64,000 bases of DNA, from positions 19,249,001 through 19,313,000 of the forward strand of contig NC_058498.1 of NCBI RefSeq assembly GCF_020382885.2. Direction: 5' to 3'. Under the pieces are notes generated by a model that saw only the letters and a list, made by a program, of their open reading frames with translations, was not told the origin of the DNA and did no database searches. The stretch comes from Scatophagus argus. Its lineage: Eukaryota; Chordata; Actinopteri; Scatophagidae. This document shows positions 10,372 through 21,867 of this stretch, piece by piece (the first letter of the stretch is position 1; the number at the start of each line of letters is the position of its first letter). Both the position numbers and the translations under genes were made by a program.

Positions 10372-12785
10372 CACTGTAAAAGGTCCTTCAATGGTGCAGT
10401 CTATACGAATTTATTTTAAAAAGTATATTTCTTCCAATAAATTAATTAATTAATTCCCTTTTTTTAAATTTAAGTTACACATGAGTAAAAAGTGTGAATG
10501 TTTTGGTAACTTATTATTATCTAACATAAAATTGATTTTACTGAACTTCACAATAAATTGCTTCCACAAAACGCCATTTAAGGGTTTATACCCAAAGTAA
10601 AACGTCACGACCCGACCACATGCAGCAGCAGAAAAACGAGACCCTTGTCACCTGTACCGTACATTTACACTGACGGTGAAAGCAGAGATGTTTGGGATGT
10701 TCAAAGTTGACTTCAAGATAACGTTAGCCTCAGTGAATGTGAATTATTCTGTCTCAAATCACTTGTCTTAAATTTTCTGCCTCTGTCCAAATTAGCTAGC
10801 AAAACCCTAGTAGCATGGCCTCGCATCCTTGTCCACGTGTCAGTTAAAAGTTACGTTAGCTGCTAGGTTTGTAACTGTTGTCGTCCCTGCATGATTGCAA
10901 AAGATGAGGACATAAAATATTTCTGGTGTCTCTGTCTCTCTGCAACGTGGTATCAAGAAAATGTGTAAATGTGTGTGTGTTGTTCTCTTCCCACTTTTTC
11001 TTTGAATGAGGGTAAAAAGTAGAAGTAGAAAGATAGGACTGGACAGGCTCGCACTATGAGTGGACGCACCTGCCGCATCAGTTCAGCAAAGCAGCTGTCC
11101 ATGGACCTAGTTCGCTTTGACATTGTTTTATCATGCAATTATTAATATTTTTACATGTGCAGTGAGGTCTGAAATATTTTTACAAGGTGCAGTCTACTCG
11201 GTGTCATCAAAAAACAAGGGCTAATCAAAAATACTTTTTCAGAGACTTGGTTTAAATGTAACTGCTACACGAAAAGTATGACCATTGCATACTAAGTATA
11301 TAGTACATGATTAAATGAAATATTCTCAGTAATTGTTGGTTGCAAATGAATTGCATATGGCTTAATTTAATCTGTTGATATATTTGTCTGAAATTTATTG
11401 AAATACTTTGAAACCATTTGTTCAAGTGAAAAGATTATAGGTTTTCTTTTGCTTTGCAATAACATTAATTATTCTGATATTTTCATAAATAAACTCTTTC
11501 ATTTGTGTTGCTTCTTCAGAAGACCATCAGATCTACTGGGAGGAGCAGTTCATGGAGTAGGTAAGCTTTTAAGGTGAGGCAAAAGTGGTAACAACATTGC
11601 AGGGGCATATTCATACAATGAGTACTTTATTGTATTGTGTTGCCTAATTGGGTGAATATTGCAAAACAAATATATATATATATGTATATATATATGTATA
11701 TGTGTGTGTGTGTGTATATATATATGTGTGTGCATATATATATGTGTATGTATGTATATTATGGCATGCCGTTCAGAAAATTAATATTTGAATATATGGA
11801 ATAATTAGTTAGCTCTGCCATAACTTAACAAATAAGGAAAGAGAACTATTTGTTTCTGTAATCAATTTTAATGTTGTAAACATTTTAACATTAAAAAATT
11901 ACAGAAACTTCTGACCTCATCTTAAAGTGCAGCATAGAACACCTTCAATCTGCTTACTCTTAACACTGACATTAAAATACAGTGATTCTTGACCTGAGCA
12001 TTTTAGATAACAGAAGAGAACTGACTTAAACTTGAAAGTGCACAGTACCTTTTTGTATGTACTAAAACATTTTAACAAACACATACAAGAACACCTTTAA
12101 ATTACAATCTGTGCTGTATTCTCCCAAAACATTTGACATTCAGCTCATCAAATGCACAGCAGCTGGAGGAACTGACGAAGTCTGTACTTGACTGCCATGT
12201 TGTTCTCAATTTAACTGCCCACCAAGCAAGTGGGAGTTGTGAAGCAAAGAAAACAAAAAAACATATTACATTATACATTATACTCTTAAAACATGTGACA
12301 TTAAAATAAAATACAGGGACTCCTGACCACAGCATTTGGCACAAAAGAACTTCAACTTATTAAGTGCACAGTACAGTACATCTTAGTATGGATTAAAACA
12401 TTTACCATAAAACGGTTTATATACTTGAACTTCTGACATGCAGCCTTATCAATTAAACACTCATTCACTCATTCATCTCTTAACAATCTCACTCATTCAT
12501 CAAGCTCTGAAAAACACAACAAAAGGGCCATTTATGAGTGTGAGGTCAGCCTTTGACCAACTAGCTCAGAAGTTTGTTTCTGAGTGTCATGAATCTGGAA
12601 GAAGGCTTTGGGCGCAACGTGTCAATTCCCACAGACAGTCCCACAAACACCTCAAATGTTTTGCAGAGCTGGGGTGGATAGTGCAGGTTCAGAGTATATT
12701 TCATCCCCAGAAGCAGGCAACATGCCCTGGCCAGATCGCCAAGATCAGTAAGAACTGGGACTCCCTCAATGACGATTCCCAAATA
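10372..12785 (+). mobile_element. Rearranged CACTG element, tandem unit 1
   Basis: The left end CACTGTAAAAGGTCC follows a TA inside the SINE. Up to about 11798 the sequence matches the left part of the complete element at 24790-28894. At GAATATATGG/AATAATTAG it jumps to the right part of the element in inverted orientation (about 28590 back to 27660). The (TA)n tract, the inner palindrome and the first coding exons are missing. The inverted part contains the SAMD3-like terminal exon on the minus strand (about 12561-12780), cut where the pogo-class element was inserted. A TA/TG microsatellite lies at about 11670-11760. Confidence 0.75.
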
Positions 12786-14519
12786 CCGTATTTTCCGCAC
12801 TATAAGGCGCACCGGATTATAAGGCGCACATTCAATGAATGGCCTATTTTAAAACTGTTTTCATATATAAGGCGCACCGCATTATAAGGCGCATAGGATA
12901 GAAGCTACAGCAGTGGCTCGGGTTGCGTTTTGCGTCCACTAAATGGAGCTGCGCTAAAGGGAATGTCAACAAAACAGTCAGATAAGTCAGTCAAACTTTA
13001 TTAATAGAATACAAACCAGCGTTCTGACAACTCCGCTCACTTCCAAAATGAATAAACAGCTGTGTTATTATTTTTCCCGAGGTAATGTCAGCGACGTAGT
13101 ATTTTCGCGACACAGTTTATCTTTATACAGCAAGGTATAACAGGTAGTGCAACATTTTTATCACGTAGTGGACGGGAACTTTTCCTCGATTCAATAAACA
13201 CGTAAAAGAAACAGTCCGATACCGTTACGGTAACTCAAACGTAAGTGCAATAACAATATAGTAACTCTCTGTATAGTGCAAAGTAATAACAATATAACAA
13301 CCCCGTTCACTTCCAAAATGAATAAACAGCTGTGTTATTTTTCCCGAGGTAATGTCAGCGGTGTAGTATTTTCGCAACACAGTTTATCTTTTAACAACAG
13401 CAAGGTATAACAGGTAGTGCAACATTTTTATCACGTAGTGGAGGGGTACTTTTCCTCGATTCAGTAAACACGTAAAAGAGTCTGATACCGTTACGGTAAC
13501 TCAGACGTAAGTGCAATAACAATATAGTAACTCTCGAAATAGTGCAAAGCAATAACCATTTAACAATAACTCAACGTTGCTCAAACGTTAATGTCCATAT
13601 TCACAATATGACCAACCTTGTTCAGTTGTGAACACACAAAAGAAACACGTAAAGCTCACTTTATCAGTTCATTCCTCATCCACGAATCCCTCCAATTCTT
13701 CTTCTTCAGTGTCCAAATTGAACAGCTGGGCGAATACGGCATCCAACGGCTCCGTCTCGTCAACGTCGTCATTATCCGAGTCAGCGTCGCTGCTGTTGTC
13801 TGGTAGTTCAGCGACGATTCCAGCCTTCCTGAAAGCTCAGACCACAGTTGAGACTGATATATCAGCCCAGGCATTTACGATCCACTGGCAGATAGTGGCG
13901 TATATCGTTCGGCGCTGTCTCCCTGTCTTAGTGAACGTGTGTTCGCCTTCCGTCTAGCTTTAAATGCCCTGTTGACACCAATATCTAGCGGTTGGAGTTC
14001 TTTTGTCAATCCACCCGGAATGACGGCAAGCACTGAATTAGTGTGCTTCACTTGTTTTTTGACTCCATCGGTGATATGGGAGCGCATGGAGTCGCAGATC
14101 AATAGGGACGGAACTGTGTGGAAAAAGCCACCCGGTCTCTTGACGTAAATTTCTCTCAGCCACTCACTCATCTCTTCTTCGTCCATCCATCCCTTCGAGT
14201 TAGCCTTGATAACGACGCCGGGTGGAAAGTTTTCTTTTGGCAAGGTCTTCCTTGGGTGGTAGTTTCTGGCCATTAGCCTGGCAAGCGAGAACTACAGTGA
14301 AGGACGACTTCTCATTCCCTGTGGTGCGAACATTCACCGTACGTGCTCCCGTTTTATCCACAGTGCGCTTAAATCTGTTACTTTGGCCACGCCCCCTGAC
14401 TACGGTAGCCACGATTGACCAGTATTGATCCATAGATAAGGCGCATCGGATTATAAGGCGCACTGTCGGCTTTTGAGAAAATTTAAGGCTTTTAGGTGCG
14501 CCTTAGAGTGCGGAAAACG
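12786..14519 (-). mobile_element. Pogo/Tigger-class DNA transposon, decayed, unit 1
   Basis: The left end CCGTATTTTCCGCACTATA follows TA, and the right end is its imperfect inverse (GTGCGGAAAACG). The hallmark TATAAGGCGCACC repeats lie inside both ends. An internal direct duplication with a period of about 271 bp (13039 and 13310) precedes the coding part. The right end abuts the kinase leader (AATCTGTCGAAGAC) without the TA partner, so it was joined there by deletion or recombination rather than by simple insertion. Confidence 0.75.
13656..14463 (-). pseudogene. Pogo-class (DDE-1) transposase remnant, unit 1
   Basis: The minus strand encodes pieces of the DDE-1/POGK-like transposase in three frames: RTVDKTGARTVNVRTTGNEK (14463 onward), then NFPPGVVIKANSKGWMDEE, a DSMRSH catalytic-Asp block and LTKELQPLDIGVNRAF, and finally an acidic C-terminus close to 13660. 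The frames are joined by indels near 14210 and by an internal deletion near 13890. In the last frame an in-frame TGA precedes AFRKAG. The N-terminal DNA-binding part is absent. It is not functional. Confidence 0.7.
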
Positions 14520-14595
14520 AATCTGTCGAAGACATACTTGGAGAAAAAAAATACCGTTTGTGTTGGATAGAATTGGAAACATTTAACTTGAAGAA

Positions 14596-16570
14596 ATGGC
14601 CCAAAAGTCAAAACCAGGTAACATAGATTTTAAACCAGAAGACATTCTGTCCAGTAAGTCAACCAAATACCAGATAAAGAAGTTCCTGTGAGAGGGGACT
14701 TACGGAAAAGTGGCCAAATGCATAAAATTAAGCACTCAGGAAGTGATGGCCGTGAAGATTATACGGAACAACTTGGCCTACTCTGGCAGAAGAGAGGAGG
14801 CCATCCTCACAGAACTAAAAAAGCTTGAATCAAACAAACATAATTTGGTCAAGATACTTGACAGTTTTACTCATATGGGACATATTTGTATAGTATTTGA
14901 AAGGCTGGACATAACTCTTCACCACCTGCTGAAGATGAGGTCCCCACTGCATTTGTCTGAGATCAGAGTAATTGCACAACAGATGTTAGTGGCTCTGAAT
15001 GCCCTAAAGAGCATACCTATGGTACATGCAGACATCAAGCCAGACAACATCATGCTGGTTAACCATAACATGCAGCCCTTCAAGCTGAAAATGATCGATT
15101 TTGGCATGGCTCAAAATGTTTTCAAAATGAAGAAAGGCAACAAAATTCAAGCAATTGGTTACAGGGGCCCTGAGGTCATTTTGGGCCTCCCACTGGATGA
15201 GGCCATCGATATGTGGGGACTTGGCTGTGTTTTAGCGTTCCTGTACCTGGGCAAGTGTCATGCCTGGTGGTTTTTGGTTATGTTTTGTTTCTTGATTTCT
15301 GTCCATGTGCCATGTTTCATGTTTGTCTTGTCATGTGTTTCCATGTTTTATGTTCAAGGTTTTTGTCATGTCCTGTTTTATTTTGAAAGTGTCTCTTCCC
15401 CTGTGTGCCCTGTTTTCATGTAGCTTTGCTTTGGTTTTCCTGATTGCTTTCTCCCTCCTGATGTGTGTCACCTGTGTCTCGTTGTCATGTCTATTTAGTC
15501 CTTGTCTTCCCAGTCACCTTTGTCTGAGCGTCTGCATTTTTCTCTATGCCATGCCAGGATCTGCATTTTTTCTTCATGCCATGCCAGGAACGTTTCGTTG
15601 GTTTTGCCTTGCCTTGCCATGCCATGCCTAGTTTTTTGCCACAGTAAGTGTGTTTTTTTGAGTTTAGCTTTGTTTTAATAAAAGACCATCGTTTTTGGAC
15701 CTCCACCACGCCTGCCTGCCGCCTCCTTTTGACTCTGCATCGGGGTTCAGCTAATCTCTGCGTCAGCGACGCCGACCAAACTTGACAGCAAGCACCTGTA
15801 TCCACTACACTGTGAATATGAGGACATGAGAGTCATCGTGCAGATGCACGGTCAGCCTGAAGATCACCTGCTGAACGCTGGAATTTATTCCAGGGATTAT
15901 TTCGTTAAGGACAAACACTGCCCTGATTCTCCATGGAGGTTCAAAATACAAGCTGAATACAAGCTTACAACGGGTATGGCTATCAACCCATGTAGTGTAG
16001 TTTTTGACACATTTAACAGCCTTGATGACTTGGCCAGACCAGAAGAGATGAGTACTACTGAGTATGAAGACACACGGGCCTTTTTAAGCCTCCTCAGACG
16101 CATGCTACACGTGGATCCTGAAAAGAGAATCACCCCCAGTGAAGCCTTAGGTCACCGTTTCATCACAATGAAACACTTTATTCATGACACTAACGACAAC
16201 ATGTAAGCCCTTTGTAACACCAAGCGAAGAAATTAGTTGGCATGGACCTTCCCCTAATAGTTCAGTCAGCTCAATTTCAACTAACGAAGAAACTGCTGAG
16301 GACACCGATAATGGACCACAATGCACGGCTGCTGAAAAAATTGACAGGACCACAGCTACAGATGACATGGACAAAATATCAAATCCTGAGGCTGATAAGA
16401 AACCACCTGGCACAAATGAGGCAGCTCCACCTGCCTCTCTCTTACGTGAAGAAGAAACAGGCTTTGTTGAAGTCAGGTCCCGAAGGAAGTGGTTCAAGAG
16501 GATCCGCAAATTCTTCACCAGAATGTTCAAATCTTTTGATTGCTGCACAGAGACCACTGTTAAACTGTAA
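14596..16570 (+). pseudogene. HIPK-like kinase copy B: TGA in glycine loop, LTR insertion, tail deletion
   Basis: The ATG at 14596 is kept and codon 32 is TGA (14689-14691), as in A and C. The kinase frame continues through HADIKPDN, DFGMAQN and GYRGPEVILG; the APE motif is changed to GPE, shared with C. After LGK, a 532-bp solo LTR (15256-15787) splits the domain, and the frame resumes as HLYPLH. A deletion after DTNDNM, relative to A, creates a TAA and removes the VESVCQTIKNCQLE region. The tail continues in another frame to 16570. It is intronless like the other copies. Confidence 0.85.
15256..15787 (+). mobile_element. Solo LTR-1 inside kinase copy B
   Basis: The 532-bp insert begins TGTCATGCC and ends ACTTGACA (TG...CA with short inverted ends). 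It is flanked by the 5-bp duplication GCAAG (15251-15255, 15788-15792); copy A shows the empty site. AATAAA at 15677-15682 suits an LTR poly(A) signal. No internal retroelement sequence is present. The family was not determined; a Gypsy-type LTR is a guess. Confidence 0.75.
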
Positions 16571-16622
16571 GTAACAGGTCATAAATCCCTCACTCTCCAT
16601 GTTAGCATAGAGGCCTATGGTG

Positions 16623-17195
16623 TGTTAGGATTGTGGCCGAATATTCGGCTATTTTCCCTTTGTTTTGTTTTTTTGTTATTCTTTTTTCCTTCAGGCACGC
16701 CGGGGACAGCTGTGTCGGCAGGACGGGGAATTGGAGCTGAGTGCTATCACCTGTCTCATTTAGCCCACCTGTTTCCTGTTCTCCGCTCCTTATTTAAGGA
16801 CCTGGTCTGCATCCACTCTCCGCCAGTTCTTCAGCTTTTCCTCGCGGTAGTACTTCGGCAAATGTTTGAAACTCTTCCTGAAAAAAATCTTTCATCTCCT
16901 GATCCTCTGTATCTTTCAGATCACCAGCTCCAGTTCCCCGCCCGGCAGTGACGGCGTCCTTCGTTGTGTTTTTCTCCTCTGAAACCCTCCGTTTGAGGAC
17001 ACCTTTCGTTGTGTTTAAAACCCTCCTTTTGAGGACACCTTTTGTTGTATTTGTTACCCTCCGTTTGAGGACACCTTTTGTTGTATTTGTTACCCTCCGT
17101 TTGAGGACACCTTTTGTTGGTTTTTTGTGTTAATAAATCTCTGAGTGAGAACCCGCACCTGGATCCTCCTTCTCTCCAGATATAGTCCCTTAACA
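16623..17195 (+). mobile_element. Solo LTR-2 behind kinase copy B
   Basis: The 573-bp insert begins TGTTAGGATTG and ends CCTTAACA with the 5-bp duplication TGGTG on both sides (16618-16622, 17196-17200). The flank after copy D (39802 onward) shows the empty site. AATAAA lies at 17132-17137. It contains four copies of a minisatellite of about 36 bp (about 16982-17125) based on ACCCTCCGTTTGAGGACACC. Confidence 0.75.
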
Positions 17196-17452
17196 TGGTG
17201 GCTCCATCACCCAACTTCAACTATACACGATCAGATTCCAAATTACATCATCAGCGAATGATGGCAGCACTACTGTCCGGAATATTTTTGCTTCCCATTT
17301 GTCCAATGGGAAGAATCGGAGATGTACTTCATCTTTACATACACTGATCAGTTACAACATTAAAATCACTGAAAGGTGATGTGAATAACGTTAATCCTAT
17401 CTTTACGATGCAATGTTCTGCGGGGAAACCTTGGCTTGCAGTAATCACGTGG

Positions 17453-17727
17453 ATGGGTGTGGCATGGTGATGCAATGGTTTGCACTGTTGCCTCATAGCC
17501 AGAGGGTTCCAGGTTTGAATCCCAGTCTGGACCCTTCTGTCCTTCTTCTTCTTCAGTTTGCATGTTCTCCCTGTACCTGTCCGGGTTTTCTCCGGGTGCT
17601 CCGGTTTTCTCCCACAATCCCAAAAACATGCACATTAGGTTAATTGGCTATTCTACATTGCCCCTAGGTGTGAGTGTGTGGTTGTCTGGTCTTGCGTGTC
17701 AGCCCTGCGACTGACTGGCGACCAGTC
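17453..17727 (+). repeat. tRNA-derived SINE, unit 2, interrupted
   Basis: Same SINE as at 10083, with the B box GGTTTGAATCC at 17512-17522 and a shorter (TTC)n tract. It is interrupted at the same TA by the CACTG element of unit 2, so it is a duplicate of the same insertion. Confidence 0.8.
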
Positions 17728-17729
17728 TA

Positions 17730-20057
17730 CACTGTAAAAAGTCCTTCAATGGTGCAGTCTATACGAATTTATTTTAAAAAGTATATTTCTTCCAATAAAT
17801 TAATTAATTAATTCCCTTTTATAAAATTTATTTAAGTTACACATGAGTAAAAAGTGTGAATGTTTTGGTAACTTATTATCTATCATAAAATTGATTTTAC
17901 TGAAGAGAACAGCAGAAGAACGAGACCCTTGTCACCTGTACCGTACATTTACACTGACGGTGAAAGCAGAGATGTTTGGGATGTTCAAAGTTGACTTCAA
18001 GATAACGTTAGCCTCAGTGAATGTGAATTATTCTGTCTCAAATCACTTGTCTTAAATTTTCTGCCTCTGTCCAAATTAGCTAGCAAAACCCTAGTAGCAT
18101 GGCCTCGCATCCTTGTCCACGTGTCAGTTAAAAGTTACGTTAGCTGCTAGGTTTGTAACTGTTGTCGTCCCTGCATGATTGCAAAAGATGAGGACATAAA
18201 ATATTTCTGGTGTCTCTGTCTCTCTGCAACGTGGTATCAAGAAAATGTGTAAATGTGTGTGTGTTGTTCTCTTCCCACTTTTTCTTTGAATGAGGGTAAA
18301 AAGTAGAAGTAGAAAGATAGGACTGGACAGGCTCGCACTATGAGTGGACGCACCTGCCGCATCAGTTCAGCAAAGCAGCTGTCCATGGACCTAGTTCGCT
18401 TTGACATTGTTTTATCATGCAATTATTAATATTTTTACATGTGCAGTGAGGTCTGAAATATTTTTACAAGGTGCAGTCTACTCGGTGTCATCAAAAAACA
18501 AGGGCTAATCAAAAATACTTTTTCAGAGACTTGGTTTAAATGTAACTGCTACACGAAAAGTATGACCATTGCATACTAAGTATATAGTACATGATTAAAT
18601 GAAATATTCTCAGTAATTGTTGGTTGCAAATGAATTGCATATGGCTTAATTTAATCTGTTGATATATTTGTCTGAAATTTATTGAAATACTTTGAAACCA
18701 TTTGTTCAAGTGAAAAGATTATAGGTTTTCTTTTGCTTTGCAATAACATTAATTATTCTGATATTTTCATAAATAAACTCTTTCATTTGTGTTGCTTCTT
18801 CAGAAGACCATCAGATCTACTGGGAGGAGCAGTTCATGGAGTAGGTAAGCTTTTAAGGTGAGGCAAAAGTGGTAACAACATTGCAGGGGCATATTCATAC
18901 AATGAGTACTTTATTGTATTGTGTTGCCTAATTGGGTGAATATTGCAAAACAAATATATATATATATGTATATATGTGTGTGTGTGTATATATATATGTG
19001 TGTGCATATATATATGTGTATGTATGTATATTATGGCATGCCGTTCAGAAAATTAATATTTGAATATATGGAATAATTAGTTAGCTCTGCCATAACTTAA
19101 CAAATAAGGAAAGAGAACTATTTGTTTCTGTAATCAATTTTAATGTTGTAAACATTTTAACATTAAAAAATTACAGAAACTTCTGACCTCATCTTAAAGT
19201 GCAGCATAGAACACCTTCAATCTGCTTACTCTTAACACTGACATTAAAATACAGTGATTCTTGACCTGAGCATTTTAGATAACAGAAGAGAACTGACTTA
19301 AACTTGAAAGTGCACAGTACCTTTTTGTATGTACTAAAACATTTTAACAAACACATACAAGAACACCTTTAAATTACAATCTGTGCTGTATTCTCCCAAA
19401 ACATTTGACATTCAGCTCATCAAATGCACAGCAGCTGGAGGAACTGACGAAGTCTGTACTTGACTGCCATGTTGTTCTCAATTTAACTGCCCACCAAGCA
19501 AGTGGGAGTTGTGAAGCAAAGAAAACAAAAAAACATATTACATTATACATTATACTCTTAAAACATGTGACATTAAAATAAAATACAGGGACTCCTGACC
19601 ACAGCATTTGGCACAAAAGAACTTCAACTTATTAAGTGCACAGTACAGTACATCTTAGTATGGATTAAAACATTTACCATAAAACGGTTTATATACTTGA
19701 ACTTCTGACATGCAGCCTTATCAATTAAACACTCATTCACTCATTCATCTCTTAACAATCTCACTCATTCATCAAGCTCTGAAAAACACAACAAAAGGGC
19801 CATTTATGAGTGTGAGGTCAGCCTTTGACCAACTAGCTCAGAAGTTTGTTTCTGAGTGTCATGAATCTGGAAGAAGGCTTTGGGCGCAACGTGTCAATTC
19901 CCACAGACAGTCCCACAAACACCTCAAATGTTTTGCAGAGCTGGGGTGGATAGTGCAGGTTCAGAGTATATTTCATCCCCAGAAGCAGGCAACATGCCCT
20001 GGCCAGATCGCCAAGATCAGTAAGAACTGGGATTCCCTCAATGACGATTCCCAAATA
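17730..20057 (+). mobile_element. Rearranged CACTG element, tandem unit 2
   Basis: Duplicate of the structure at 10372-12785, including the join between the left part and the inverted right part and the cut SAMD3-like terminal exon on the minus strand (about 19833-20052). It lacks a short segment near 17905 that unit 1 retains, and its microsatellite at about 18953-19030 is shorter. Confidence 0.75.
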
Positions 20058-21791
20058 CCGTATTTTCCGCACTATAAGGCGCACCGGATTATAAGGCGCA
20101 CATTCAATGAATGGCCTATTTTAAAACTGTTTTCATATATAAGGCGCACCGCATTATAAGGCGCATAGGATAGAAGCTACAGCAGTGGCTCGGGTTGCGT
20201 TTTGCGTCCACTAAATGGAGCTGCGCTAAAGGGAATGTCAACAAAACAGTCAGATAAGTCAGTCAAACTTTATTAATAGAATACAAACCAGCGTTCTGAC
20301 AACTCCGCTCACTTCCAAAATGAATAAACAGCTGTGTTATTATTTTTCCCGAGGTAATGTCAGCGACGTAGTATTTTCGCGACACAGTTTATCTTTATAC
20401 AGCAAGGTATAACAGGTAGTGCAACATTTTTATCACGTAGTGGACGGGAACTTTTCCTCGATTCAATAAACACGTAAAAGAAACAGTCCGATACCGTTAC
20501 GGTAACTCAAACGTAAGTGCAATAACAATATAGTAACTCTCTGTATAGTGCAAAGTAATAACAATATAACAACCCCGTTCACTTCCAAAATGAATAAACA
20601 GCTGTGTTATTTTTCCCGAGGTAATGTCAGCGGTGTAGTATTTTCGCAACACAGTTTATCTTTTAACAACAGCAAGGTATAACAGGTAGTGCAACATTTT
20701 TATCACGTAGTGGAGGGGTACTTTTCCTCGATTCAGTAAACACGTAAAAGAGTCTGATACCGTTACGGTAACTCAGACGTAAGTGCAATAACAATATAGT
20801 AACTCTCGAAATAGTGCAAAGCAATAACCATTTAACAATAACTCAACGTTGCTCAAACGTTAATGTCCATATTCACAATATGACCAACCTTGTTCAGTTG
20901 TGAACACACAAAAGAAACACGTAAAGCTCACTTTATCAGTTCATTCCTCATCCACGAATCCCTCCAATTCTTCTTCTTCAGTGTCCAAATTGAACAGCTC
21001 GGCGAATACGGCATCCAACGGCTCCGTCTCGTCAACGTCGTCATTATCCGAGTCAGCGTCGCTGCTGTTGTCTGGTAGTTCAGCGACGATTCCAGCCTTC
21101 CTGAAAGCTCAGACCACAGTTGAGACTGATATATCAGCCCAGGCATTTACGATCCACTGGCAGATAGTGGCGTATATCGTTCGGCGCTGTCTCCCTGTCT
21201 TGGTGAACGTGTGTTCGCCTTCCGTCTAGCTTTAAATGCCCTGTTGACACCAATATCTAGCGGTTGGAGTTCTTTTGTCAATCCACCCGGAATGACGGCA
21301 AGCACTGAATTAGTGTGCTTCACTTGTTTTTTGACTCCATCGGTGATATGGGAGCGCATGGAGTCGCAGATCAATAGGGACGGAACTGTGTGGAAAAAGC
21401 CACCCGGTCTCTTGACGTAAATTTCTCTCAGCCACTCACTCATCTCTTCTTCGTCCATCCATCCCTTCGAGTTAGCCTTGATAACGACGCCGGGTGGAAA
21501 GTTTTCTTTTGGCAAGGTCTTCCTTGGGTGGTAGTTTCTGGCCATTAGCCTGGCAAGCGAGAACTACAGTGAAGGACGACTTCTCATTCCCTGTGGTGCG
21601 AACATTCACCGTACGTGCTCCCGTTTTATCCACAGTGCGCTTAAATCTGTTACTTTGGCCACGCCCCCTGACTACGGTAGCCACGATTGACCAGTATTGA
21701 TCCATAGATAAGGCGCATCGGATTATAAGGCGCACTGTCGGCTTTTGAGAAAATTTAAGGCTTTTAGGTGCGCCTTAGAGTGCGGAAAACG
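20058..21791 (-). mobile_element. Pogo/Tigger-class DNA transposon, decayed, unit 2
   Basis: Almost identical copy of 12786-14519, with the same ends, the same internal direct duplication (about 20311 and 20581) and the same fusion of its right end to the kinase leader. Confidence 0.75.
20928..21735 (-). pseudogene. Pogo-class transposase remnant, unit 2
   Basis: Same broken DDE-1 transposase as at 13656-14463, with identical frameshifts and the same in-frame TGA, so the decay preceded the tandem duplication. Only scattered substitutions separate the two. Confidence 0.7.
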
Positions 21792-21867
21792 AATCTGTCG
21801 AAGACATACTTGGAGAAAAAAAATACCGTTTGTGTTGGATAGAATTGGAAACATTTAACTTGAAGAA

